42,076 bases of DNA from CAYMLL01 sp964390645 (GTDB taxonomy: Bacteria; Planctomycetota; UBA8108): contig CAYMLL010000025.1 of assembly GCA_964390645.1 (NCBI GenBank), positions 1 to 42,076 of the forward strand. The letters run 5' to 3'. Made by a program: the position numbers and the translations under genes. The notes under the pieces were generated by a model. That model made no database searches. It was not told the DNA's origin and saw only the letters and a program-made list of their open reading frames with translations. Shown here one piece after another: positions 9,064-17,472 of the stretch (the first letter of the stretch is position 1; every line of letters begins with the position of its first letter).

Positions 9064-9228
9064 GAGGCTGTTTCAAGACCCGCTCCGGTGGCCCGAGGCT
9101 GAGCCAAGCGGCGCGAGGCGAGCCGTACCGACGAGTCGATCTTACGGGGTCGATCGTCAAGGAGGAGCGACGAAGCCTTAGCGCCGCCGTAGCCGGACGA
9201 AGCCCGGTTAGGGTTCCGAAACAGCCTC
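9064..9228. repeat. 165-bp MITE-like element with 11-bp terminal inverted repeats
   Basis: The element begins with GAGGCTGTTTC (9064-9074) and ends with the exact inverse complement GAAACAGCCTC (9218-9228). It encodes no plausible protein, and its left end abuts the epsI stop codon with no spacer. No clear target-site duplication is visible. This structure fits a non-autonomous miniature transposable element or a large structured repeat. No transposase is present in the window, and no second copy was found in it by eye. Confidence 0.6.
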
Positions 9229-9566
9229 CAGGCCTCTCGCGAGATGCGGTTATCACGCGTGACCTGTCCAGACCGTTCCGGAACGTCTCCGGAGCTTGTC
9301 ACATCTGACGAGGCTCTGTATGTTTCTCTGGACGTTCGGTCTGAAACTGGGGATCTGCGCCTCTATCGCCTGTCTTGACAGGGCGTCCAGATGTCAATTC
9401 GGAGGACAGGCCTGGCCGATTCGCCGCAGAACACGAAAAGCTCGGTCCCGGCTGAGGTGTTCTTCTCTGACGATGCGGACATCCATGAGGGTCGTCGGAT
9501 TCGCCCCCCGAGCAAGCAATCTCCCGGAACGAGAAGTGAACGAGAAGTGAACGAGAAGAGCCAGTC
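9229..9566 (+). promoter_or_regulatory. Leader of the TPR gene with dyad operator-like sites and an 11-bp tandem repeat
   Basis: This 338-bp stretch precedes the TPR gene. It holds nested dyads: CTGTC-TT-GACAG at 9370-9381 overlaps TTGACA (9375-9380), eleven bases, then TGTCAA (9392-9397). Both are perfect and could bind a dimeric regulator. Immediately before the start codon the unit GAACGAGAAGT is repeated three times (9527-9559, last base changed). The repeats supply GAGAAG purine tracts, the only candidate ribosome binding sites for the ATG at 9567. No clear -35/-10 or -24/-12 promoter was recognised. Confidence 0.4.
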
Positions 9567-12500
9567 ATGATAGCACGAATCGCTGCGGTACTTGTCCTGA
9601 TCACCGTTATTGTCGGAGGCATCTGGTACTTCTTCCGAGACACACCGGCGAAGAAAGTCAGTCGATGGCGCGATCTGGTCCAGAACTACCTCGAGGAGGA
9701 TCGGCTCGAAGATGCCGAGTTCTGGCAGGACGAGATCCTGAAGTACAGCGGCTCGGACCAGGACAAGATGGTCCGGGCCGAGATCGGCATGCGCAAGGGC
9801 ACGCGGGCCGGAATCAAGGAAGCCGTCGCGATGTACGATATCGTCCTCGCGAGCGAGGACCCACGAGGACAGGTCGCGGCGCTGCACAGGGCCCGGGCGA
9901 TGCGAGCGCTCGGCCACTACTACCAGGCCTACAACTCCTGTCTCTCGGTGATGGACCGTTTTCCCTTGCAGGCGACGATGTTCATGGCCGAGACCGCGAA
10001 CGCGGCGCTGAATCCCTCACTGGCGGTGAACTACTACACACGAGCGCTGAAGTACGCTGACCGCCAGAACCTCCACAGTCGCGCGAGAGTCCACCGTGGG
10101 CTGGCTGATTCGTTCCTCCTGCTACGACGAATGAACTCCACAAAACCGGACATCGCTGGCCTCGAGGAGAAAGAGGCGAAGCTCCAGCTGGAGCGTCACG
10201 AACGCCGGCTGGAAAAATACAAGACTCGAGCAGCCGAGGAGTTGAATTCTGCGGTTGTTCTCCTGGCGTCGAGCGACCCGACGGAGACGGCTCAGGCACA
10301 GTCGACTGCCGTACTGCTCGCCAACCTCTTCCTGAAGCTCGGAAACGTGCGCGGTGAAGGCGAGACCCCGTGCTACACGGGATCTGTGCGCGTCGAGGAA
10401 TTCGTCCGGTCCCACCGCAGACTGCTCGGAGATCTCTCGCCAGAGCTTCTCGTTCGTATAGGCGCGTTGCACCTGCGAACAGCGCACGAGGAACGCGGAG
10501 ATCTCAAGGACACAAACGAGGCGGCCGTCGCCCTGCACAACGAGAAAGCGGAGAAGAACTTCCTGCAGGCTCTCGACGGCCTCTCACCGGACGCGGCTCG
10601 ATCCCTGCTCGAAGGCCCCTTCGATACCACGACAGATCCGGCTATTCTCCAGCGGCCCGGTCGCGGCCCCTTCGGGAAACGCCAGGTTGGCAGTACGGAT
10701 ATCGATCGTCGCCGCAGGTACGTTCAGGCTTTCGCCTCAATCGTCAACGTCTACCTGCGCGTCGGTATGCCGCAGGCAATTCTCGAGGAAGATGCGTTCC
10801 TCGGTATTCGACGCCGACTGATAGATACCCAGGCCGTCGAGGAAACGTCCGTCCGCCGGCTCTTCACGATCCTCGAGGGATTCGCGCTGCTCAGCGTCGG
10901 CCAGGTCGACATCGCGAAGGAGGCATTCGACGGGTACATCAGCGGCGTCCCCGAAAACGAGCGCGCCGTCATGATCTTCCGGGTCGCGGAGCGTATTCAC
11001 GACATCTTGCCCGACTCCTCGGTTCCGCTCGATTATCTGAATCGATTCGAAGAAACCGTCGGGAACGCGTTCGAGCGGATCGGTCCCCGGGTCAATCTGT
11101 TGACGAAGATCCGAGCTCGAACGGACCTGACGAACACGAACAGGGCTTCCGCCCTGCTCGCCGGGATCTCGCAGCACCTCCGAGAGGAGGCAACCTCACC
11201 CCAGGAGCATCTGATCGTCTCTCATGTTCTCGAGAAGATCGTGGACGCCGCTGCGTCCATGGCGTGGCTCGAGACGGCGCATGAGAAGTTCGGAAGCAAC
11301 GAACAGATCCACCGCGCGCTCCTCTCGGCTCGCAGTCGACACGCCCACGATCTCGTCGAGAGTGGAGAAACCGCGGAGGCGATCGAGTTTTATCGTCGGT
11401 CCCTCGGAGCCCTCTTCGCGCTTTACGTTCGAGACCCCTCAGCGGACGACGAAGTACGACAGGTGATTGTCGGGACGATACGTGCGCTCGACACACTCGG
11501 CGGATCGCTCGAGACAGAAGACCCGCTCCGCGAAGAATACTCCACCACGCCAGTGAGTACGCGGGCGAAAATCACACGTTCGCTCCCCCACCTCTTTCGA
11601 GGTGACGGAAGGGCCGTTCTCGACGAGCTGGACGAACTCGAGGAAACGGACGAGACAGCCGCATTCCTCTCCTTCGCTCGCGGCAAATCGATCCTCATCT
11701 CGTCGACACCTGCCAATCGTTCGGAGGCCTTCGCCGCCGCCAAGAAACAGTTCACGAGGTTCCCCAGATTTCCAGCAAACCGCATCGAGCTCTTCGCCCT
11801 CGCGCTCGCAGAGACGCCTCCGAGTGAAGATGTCGACGACGCGCTGTTCACCGATCTCCACGAATTTGCGTCGGAGAGCGACAGCGGCAGCGTTGCCAAG
11901 TGGCTCCTTTCGGAAGCGCTGCAAAGACGCGTGCAGGCAGAGTACCGGGACGAGAATCGGAAGAACTCCGAAGTCGCGTACACCATGTCGCGTCTACAAT
12001 CGACGCTCCGCAAGCTCATTCGCGACAAGCCGACGTTCACGCGGTCCTACCTCGCCTTCGCGAAGTCGTTCACGACAGGCGAACTCGACAGAACTGTCCG
12101 AAAACAACGCGAGCTCTTCAGAGTAGATTACGGCAGGGCTATCGCGGTTCTGCGTGGCGTTCCGATCCAGGACGAAAAGGTCCTCCTCCAACTCGCCCAT
12201 TACTTGCAACGGGCGATCTCATCGAACCCCGACGATCAGGAAGAAGAGCAACGCACCGAGTATCTGCGCGAGGCGGTGGAACTGCTGGAGGTCGTCACCT
12301 TGCTACAGCCGACGCAGAGCCACTACCAGTCCCTCCTCGGCGTCTACATCGACCTCGGCGATTTTGACGCCGCCGAACTCGTTTTCGGGGATCTCGACAA
12401 GCAACGAACGCCCCTCCCGCCTTCCGACCAGGCGTTCGGCGAGTCGATCGTGAAGGGCATCGAAGTCATCGGTGGTATTCCGAGCCTGAGAGTGTCCTAC

Positions 12501-13175
12501 TTCCGTCGGCTCCTGAATACCACCAGAGTGGGGGACGGTGCCCCGGCACGACACCGCGCGTTTCTCGGAGTGCTCCGTCGAAGGCTCGATCAGACGGACC
12601 ACAGCGAGGGCATTCGCCACCTCTTCCTTGCCCACATCCTCGAGGCTCAGAAGGCGAACGCGTTGCCACGGCAAGCGGAGAAACTCCATGCTGACATGAT
12701 CTCCCACTACGAGAAGAGCCTTGCTGCGTACGAGGCCGAGAGCGCGGAGGCCCCGATCACCGTGTTGAACAATCTCGCTTGGTACCTCGCGGAGTCCACC
12801 GAAGCGCCCCGACGCCAGCGCGGTCTCGAGATTGCCTCGATGGCTGTCGAACGGGTTCCGGACCACCGCGAGGCCCCAACCGTCCACGACACATTCGCCT
12901 GGGCGCTCTACCGCAACGGCCGGTTCACCGAGGCGGAGGTTCGGCTCAAGAACGTGCTGAAACACGCTGACACACCGACCTACCGCTACCACCTTGCCCA
13001 GGTGCTCGTTTCCCTGCAGCGATATGACGAAGCGATCCGGTCTCTGCGTCAAGCGTTTGAATCACCGCTCCCTTTCCCGGAAGAAGCCGACGCTCGCCGG
13101 CTCGAGACGCACGTCCACACGAGGCGTAGCAAGACGCGAATGACTCCTCGTACGGTCGGGGCGCAACGGAGATAA
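9567..13175 (+). CDS. Large membrane-anchored TPR protein, PrsT-like
   Basis: The 1202-residue protein begins with one membrane segment (residues 5-24), after which the bulk is predicted to be periplasmic helical repeats. The C-terminal 150 residues are clear tetratricopeptide repeats: NNLAWYLAES, HDTFAWALYRNGRFTEAE and YRYHLAQVLVSLQRYDEAI. That ending strongly resembles PrsT-type TPR proteins of PEP-CTERM/exosortase exopolysaccharide loci and related export scaffolds. The middle 900 residues are helical but too diverged for repeats to be assigned by eye. It lies 7 bp before the chain-length gene, so it probably acts as a scaffold in polysaccharide assembly or export. It is longer than the roughly 900 residues usual for PrsT. 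Confidence 0.75.
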   Translation: MIARIAAVLVLITVIVGGIWYFFRDTPAKKVSRWRDLVQNYLEEDRLEDAEFWQDEILKYSGSDQDKMVRAEIGMRKGTRAGIKEAVAMYDIVLASEDPRGQVAALHRARAMRALGHYYQAYNSCLSVMDRFPLQATMFMAETANAALNPSLAVNYYTRALKYADRQNLHSRARVHRGLADSFLLLRRMNSTKPDIAGLEEKEAKLQLERHERRLEKYKTRAAEELNSAVVLLASSDPTETAQAQSTAVLLANLFLKLGNVRGEGETPCYTGSVRVEEFVRSHRRLLGDLSPELLVRIGALHLRTAHEERGDLKDTNEAAVALHNEKAEKNFLQALDGLSPDAARSLLEGPFDTTTDPAILQRPGRGPFGKRQVGSTDIDRRRRYVQAFASIVNVYLRVGMPQAILEEDAFLGIRRRLIDTQAVEETSVRRLFTILEGFALLSVGQVDIAKEAFDGYISGVPENERAVMIFRVAERIHDILPDSSVPLDYLNRFEETVGNAFERIGPRVNLLTKIRARTDLTNTNRASALLAGISQHLREEATSPQEHLIVSHVLEKIVDAAASMAWLETAHEKFGSNEQIHRALLSARSRHAHDLVESGETAEAIEFYRRSLGALFALYVRDPSADDEVRQVIVGTIRALDTLGGSLETEDPLREEYSTTPVSTRAKITRSLPHLFRGDGRAVLDELDELEETDETAAFLSFARGKSILISSTPANRSEAFAAAKKQFTRFPRFPANRIELFALALAETPPSEDVDDALFTDLHEFASESDSGSVAKWLLSEALQRRVQAEYRDENRKNSEVAYTMSRLQSTLRKLIRDKPTFTRSYLAFAKSFTTGELDRTVRKQRELFRVDYGRAIAVLRGVPIQDEKVLLQLAHYLQRAISSNPDDQEEEQRTEYLREAVELLEVVTLLQPTQSHYQSLLGVYIDLGDFDAAELVFGDLDKQRTPLPPSDQAFGESIVKGIEVIGGIPSLRVSYFRRLLNTTRVGDGAPARHRAFLGVLRRRLDQTDHSEGIRHLFLAHILEAQKANALPRQAEKLHADMISHYEKSLAAYEAESAEAPITVLNNLAWYLAESTEAPRRQRGLEIASMAVERVPDHREAPTVHDTFAWALYRNGRFTEAEVRLKNVLKHADTPTYRYHLAQVLVSLQRYDEAIRSLRQAFESPLPFPEEADARRLETHVHTRRSKTRMTPRTVGAQRR

Positions 13176-13182
13176 GTACTCG

Positions 13183-14667
13183 ATGAACCTCGACTCCCTG
13201 AAGAAACGGACACTGCGGATCCTCACCACGCCTCCGGAACTTCTGTACGCGCTCGGCCGCCACTGGGCGATCCTGGCTTCCTGCCTCTCTGTCGGCGTGA
13301 TCGTGACCGCTGCAAAGGTAGCGACCGACCCTCTGCACTACGAAGGAACGGCGACCCTTATCGTCGACACGAAGGACCCGGTTGCGGGCGGTCAGCTGCG
13401 CGATTCTCGGGATCAGGTCTCACGTCGGCTGAACGAACAGCAGACGATACTGCTGGGTTCGACGACGCTTCGCCATCTCGTCAAGGAGCTGAAGGTCGAC
13501 CGCGTTCTCAAGCAGAGCATGAACCCGGAGGAGCGGCAATACACAGGCGCTCGCGAGATCGCCAACCGTGTACGAAAGCAGATCGCCGACAGTCTCGAAT
13601 GGCTCGAGAACCCCACGTCCAACGACTGGGGGGAGGAGCGCCAGATACAACTGGCGATCCGGGGATTCCGGTCACGATCACGCGTCACCGTCAACGGGAA
13701 AAACAACACGATCCGCCTCTCCGCATACGGCGTCGACCGCGACATACTCCGTCGTGAAATCGAGACCTGGATCCGCGCCTACAAGAGTCGCGTGAAACAG
13801 ATGCACCAGGAGGGCACCCAGGCGTACCTCAACGATCGGATCGGCCACTACGAGAGAGTCGCAGAGGCAGCGCGCATCGACCTCAACGAGTATCGCAAGG
13901 CCAACCCCCGTGTCTCGCAGACAGAGACAGAACACCTGCACGAGCAAGTCGTCGAGTGGCGCCTTCTGCGCAGCGACCTGGAACGCCGCCTCGACTTCTT
14001 CGACGAAAGTCTCCAACCAACGGTCGCGGCAAGGACCAACGCCACGAGCTCGACAATGGCCCCCGAAGTCGCATGGCTCAAGACCCGCAGCCATACTCTG
14101 CAACTCGAGATCGACGAGAAGACCGCGACGAAAGGCCCCCAAAGCCGCGTCGTCCAGAATCTGAGGGACCGCAAGGAAGTCATGGACGCTCGGCTCGCCA
14201 GCATGGACGTCGATGAGACGAGCAGCGAGATCTCGACCAGTTCTGTCGCAAAAAAACGCCGGAAACGACTCGAGGACCAGATGAACACGGCGACCGGGAG
14301 ACTGGCGGAACTGATGATCCGCGAGCGCTCCTTGCGCGAGAGACTCGAGGAGCTTCAGCAGTACGAGAACCAGTACTCCCAGGCCCGGGAGCGAGTCAAG
14401 TTCTACAAGACGACCAGCCTCGAAGATGAAGATCGCGGCAAGCTGGCAGCGGTGCTTTCCGTTCGCGTCAGTGATCGCCCCGAGGTTTCCACGACTCCAG
14501 CAAACCGTTACCCCCACAAGCAGGTGCTTTTCGGCTCGGTCGGCGGATTGACCCTGGGCCTGATGGTGGCCATTTTCCTCGAAGTGCTGTCTGCGAGAAT
14601 CCGGTTTCGAAACGACGTCACGAGTGAGTTCGGCCTACCCGTCGTCGGGGTGATCCCGAAGAGATAG
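13183..14667 (+). CDS. Wzz/Wzc-type polysaccharide chain-length determinant
   Basis: The 494-residue inner-membrane protein has the co-polymerase layout. A short cytoplasmic N-terminus is followed by a membrane helix at about 29-45. A long periplasmic helical hairpin rich in charged coiled-coil residues comes next (about 60-440), and then a second helix at about 447-468. A proline-containing segment precedes the second helix (NRYPHKQVLFGSVGG). The tail VTSEFGLPVVGVIPKR is typical of the junction to a BY-kinase domain. That kinase is absent here and is replaced by the separate CpsD-like gene 2 bp downstream. It sets polymer length during synthesis of the exopolysaccharide. The gene follows the TPR gene by 7 bp. 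Confidence 0.87.
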   Translation: MNLDSLKKRTLRILTTPPELLYALGRHWAILASCLSVGVIVTAAKVATDPLHYEGTATLIVDTKDPVAGGQLRDSRDQVSRRLNEQQTILLGSTTLRHLVKELKVDRVLKQSMNPEERQYTGAREIANRVRKQIADSLEWLENPTSNDWGEERQIQLAIRGFRSRSRVTVNGKNNTIRLSAYGVDRDILRREIETWIRAYKSRVKQMHQEGTQAYLNDRIGHYERVAEAARIDLNEYRKANPRVSQTETEHLHEQVVEWRLLRSDLERRLDFFDESLQPTVAARTNATSSTMAPEVAWLKTRSHTLQLEIDEKTATKGPQSRVVQNLRDRKEVMDARLASMDVDETSSEISTSSVAKKRRKRLEDQMNTATGRLAELMIRERSLRERLEELQQYENQYSQARERVKFYKTTSLEDEDRGKLAAVLSVRVSDRPEVSTTPANRYPHKQVLFGSVGGLTLGLMVAIFLEVLSARIRFRNDVTSEFGLPVVGVIPKR

Positions 14668-14669
14668 TC

Positions 14670-15554
14670 ATGACGAACAAGGCAGTAACCAAGACGAGGA
14701 AGCAGCCGGCTGCCGCCCCGTCTGTGGTAGTAAAGAAGACCGGCTCGGCGAACCTTCCCGCGACTCGCCACACGCAGGCGTCTCGCGAGCAATTCTCGCT
14801 CCTCGAATTCGTGGCAAGCAGCCGTGTTAACCTGCCACGCGAGCTGAAGGAGCAGAGACCGTTCCTCCGGTTTCTTCAGCGTGCCTGTGCGGACAAGGCT
14901 CTGGTGGAGCAGGTGCAGCGTTTCCGTGACGCGGTGGTCCTCTCTGCGATCGGCAACGCCTCTGACCAGGCAAAGCAGGCCGGAGATGGCCTGACCATCG
15001 CCGTCGCCGGAGCGAACGGTGGCGAAGGGGTGAGCTTCGTCTCGCTGATGCTGGCTCTCTCGCTCGGATCTTGCACGAACCGACGTGTCGCGCTGCTCGA
15101 CGGACGGTTCAACGGTCCTCGCTTCAATGCCATGTCCGACCTCCTCGGCCTGTCGAAAAACTCGATAAGCCTCAACAAGGGCGCGAGTCAGATTCTCGGC
15201 TACTACAACGAGTCACAGCCGAACCTGTACTTCCTGAACAGCGCCGGCGACGAGCCGGAAGTCGAGTTTTTCTCCGACAAGCAGCTGAAGTTCTTCCTTG
15301 CCGATTTGCGTCAGCAGTTCGACTTCACGATCATCGATTCGCCGCCGCTCCTGAGCGGAACGTCCGGAGTCTTTCTCGCCCCCACCGTCGACCGGCTCTA
15401 CCTCGTATCGTCGGTCCACAAAACGACGGCCAGCGACATCGATCGATGCATCGACCTGACGAAACAGGCCGGGTCCGAAATTACCGGCGTGGTGCTCAAC
15501 CGGCAGAAAGTGCCGTTCTGGAGCAAGGCCGTCTGGAAGGACTTCTTCTATTGA
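14670..15554 (+). CDS. CpsD-like P-loop protein with degenerate Walker A
   Basis: The 294-residue protein has the fold of CpsD/CapB tyrosine autokinases that work with Wzz-type partners. These normally cycle between phosphorylated states to drive polysaccharide export. The Walker A-like segment is GANGGEGVS at 114-122, with Val121 where the ATP-binding lysine should be. The A' motif reads RRVALLDGRF rather than LLDxD, while Walker B (FTIIDSPPLL) is intact. No tyrosine cluster is present at the C-terminus, which ends KAVWKDFFY. It is therefore probably a catalytically impaired regulator or an altered nucleotide binder. The ATG is 2 bp after the chain-length stop. The stop codon lies inside the stem of a terminator shared with the converging wza-like gene. 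Confidence 0.8.
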   Translation: MTNKAVTKTRKQPAAAPSVVVKKTGSANLPATRHTQASREQFSLLEFVASSRVNLPRELKEQRPFLRFLQRACADKALVEQVQRFRDAVVLSAIGNASDQAKQAGDGLTIAVAGANGGEGVSFVSLMLALSLGSCTNRRVALLDGRFNGPRFNAMSDLLGLSKNSISLNKGASQILGYYNESQPNLYFLNSAGDEPEVEFFSDKQLKFFLADLRQQFDFTIIDSPPLLSGTSGVFLAPTVDRLYLVSSVHKTTASDIDRCIDLTKQAGSEITGVVLNRQKVPFWSKAVWKDFFY

Positions 15555-15575
15555 TCCCGGAGGAGGACCGGGATC
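15553..15575. terminator. Bidirectional hairpin terminator
   Basis: A perfect 8-bp stem with arms GATCCCGG (15553-15560) and CCGGGATC (15568-15575) encloses a 7-base loop. It sits between two converging genes, and its arms overlap both stop codons (TGA ending at 15554 on plus, TGA at 15574-15576 on minus). The flanks are not strongly T-rich, so termination efficiency is uncertain. Confidence 0.65.
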
Positions 15576-16287
15576 AAATCACGCCGCCAGCCACCAGACC
15601 TCCGGAATAGAGCTGCGACGGGATGACTCCGAAGACGTACTCCGCGAGGATCTCGATGAACATCTTCGCTGCGTTCTTCTCCAGCTCGACCGTGTCTCCA
15701 GGTAGCAGGACGATCTCCTCGGACCCATCGTTGAGATCGATCGTGAACACATCGGGCTGCCTCGGGTTCGTGTAGCGACGCACGAGCGTGGCGGCCCAGG
15801 GCGCTCCGGATATTCGGGTACCACCGGCCCTGGCGATCGCGTCACGAAGGGTCATCAGCTGTTCCAGCGGAAGCGACCCAGGTCGCACGAACTCACCGAT
15901 GAGCGTGACCTGCTCATCGCGTGGCGTCACCTGCACGCTGATCTCCGGTATGCGCCCTCCGGTCTGGTCCCTGACCGCGCTGCGCAGACTCTCCTGGAAC
16001 TCCGGAATCGTCATTCCCTCGACATGAACGTGATCGAGAAAAAACATGTCGACGGTTCCATCGTGGAGAATGAGAACACTTGACTGGCTGAGGTCGTTGT
16101 CCTCCTCGTCGTAGAAGGAAACCGACAGCGTGTCGCCATCCTTCAGCTGATAATCCTCGAAGCGCTTGTCGATGACGTCCTTGTACTTCTCGTTGATCTC
16201 GCCGGGAGAAACAGCCTGGCAGGAGCCGAGAAGACCGACACAGAGAGAGGCGACGAGCAGGTTGCGGCACAAGCGGTAACCGAGCAT
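15574..16287 (-). CDS. Wza-type polysaccharide export lipoprotein
   Basis: The 237-residue product is an outer-membrane lipoprotein that forms the exit channel for the polysaccharide. The signal peptide ends in the lipobox LLGSC with Cys23. The Poly_export domain (YQLKDGDTLSVSFYDEEDNDL onward) is followed by an SLBB-like segment, VTLIGEFVRPGSLPLEQLMTLRDAI. It is shorter than E. coli Wza, which has more SLBB repeats, and resembles the compact export proteins of exosortase loci. I choose the ATG at 16287 because it puts the lipobox at the normal distance; an in-frame GTG at 16338 would add 17 residues. It is the only exopolysaccharide gene right of prsK on the minus strand and converges with the CpsD-like gene. 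Confidence 0.85.
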   Translation of the reverse strand: MLGYRLCRNLLVASLCVGLLGSCQAVSPGEINEKYKDVIDKRFEDYQLKDGDTLSVSFYDEEDNDLSQSSVLILHDGTVDMFFLDHVHVEGMTIPEFQESLRSAVRDQTGGRIPEISVQVTPRDEQVTLIGEFVRPGSLPLEQLMTLRDAIARAGGTRISGAPWAATLVRRYTNPRQPDVFTIDLNDGSEEIVLLPGDTVELEKNAAKMFIEILAEYVFGVIPSQLYSGGLVAGGVI

Positions 16288-16397
16288 GGCGAGCTGGCTC
16301 GAAATGTGTCCGGGCGCGCGAATTGACGACAACCGCACGCCGATGTTGTTCCCATGTTCCAGTACCCCTTCAAATCGGGTACGCCGAACGAAGAACT

Positions 16398-17471
16398 TTA
16401 CGGCGTTTCTCCCCCAGATGTCCGGATGACTACCTTCAGGCTCTCTCTCCGGATCATGCTGCGCAGCGCGGCCTCGATATCAACGAGCTCCCGTTCCGCC
16501 GATAAGAGCAATCGAGCATCGAAGGCCCGGCCAGAGAGGAGATCAAGCGCCTCGCGAAACGTCGCGGGACGGTGATGGTAGACACCTTTCACGGTGATCT
16601 CCCCGTAGTGGACCGCGTGTGTGTCGAGCGGCACGGTCGTCCCGGGAGCGCAACCGCCGAAGAGACTCACGAGCCCCCCAGCCCGCACGGACCGGAGCAC
16701 ATCGCTCCAACCTTCCGGAACACCGCTGGCGTCGATCGCGACATCGAATCCCTTGCCGTCCGGGCTGGCTGCGACCACATCGCGAAACTGTCCACCACCG
16801 CGCCTGATCGGAATTGCATCGACTGCACCCAATTGTCGCGCGACATCAAGACGAGGAGGGTTGGGATCGGCGACGACGACACCGTGCCCCCGCGAGGCGA
16901 GCACGCCGACAAAGAGGAGTCCGATCGGGCCGGCACCGTAAACCACGACGCTCGACGGCCGACGAATCTCACACGAATTCACCCCGTGCACGACGCACGC
17001 AAGCGGCTCCGCAAGCGATGCGATCTCGAGTTCCAGGTCGTCAGCGATCCCGTAGAGACTGCGCGCCACAAAACGAGCAGGCAGAAGGATCAGCTCACCA
17101 AACGCGCCGTTCAGGTACTGCAGGTCGACACAGAGATTCTCCCGGTCGCTCTTGCAGTACTCGCAGGCGCCGCAGGCAGCCGAGTTCGCCACCGTGACAC
17201 GATCGCCCACCCTCCAGGCGTCAACCTCGCCGCCGCAGAGCTCCACCGTGCCCGCCATCTCGTGCCCGAACGGACACGGCGGACGCAACATACGCGGATG
17301 ACCGCCACGAAGAAAGACCTTCACGTCGGTTCCACACGTCGTCGCCGCACCGATGCGGACGAGGACCTCATCCGCCTTCGGGACGGGGACATCGACCACC
17401 CGGACCTCGACAGCCTCGGGGCCGATGAGACAGGCGACGCGTTGAGTTCGAGGAATCGACGAAGCGCTCAC
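16398..17471 (-). CDS. Zinc-type medium-chain dehydrogenase (second copy)
   Basis: The 357-residue NAD(P)-dependent alcohol or polyol dehydrogenase belongs to the GroES-like/MDR superfamily. Catalytic zinc ligands are Cys46 (CGTD) and His70-Glu71 (GHE). The structural zinc lobe has Cys100, 103, 106 and 114. The Rossmann glycine motif reads VVYGAGPIGLL. The open frame extends upstream into the neighbouring gene, but the GTG at 17471 is one base after that gene's stop, so that start and translational coupling are likely. The substrate is unknown: threonine, sorbitol or an alcohol or aldehyde from lipid breakdown are all possible. It is the last gene of the minus-strand rarA-fadN-fadA run. Confidence 0.8.
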   Translation of the reverse strand: MSASSIPRTQRVACLIGPEAVEVRVVDVPVPKADEVLVRIGAATTCGTDVKVFLRGGHPRMLRPPCPFGHEMAGTVELCGGEVDAWRVGDRVTVANSAACGACEYCKSDRENLCVDLQYLNGAFGELILLPARFVARSLYGIADDLELEIASLAEPLACVVHGVNSCEIRRPSSVVVYGAGPIGLLFVGVLASRGHGVVVADPNPPRLDVARQLGAVDAIPIRRGGGQFRDVVAASPDGKGFDVAIDASGVPEGWSDVLRSVRAGGLVSLFGGCAPGTTVPLDTHAVHYGEITVKGVYHHRPATFREALDLLSGRAFDARLLLSAERELVDIEAALRSMIRRESLKVVIRTSGGETP

Positions 17472-17472
17472 T

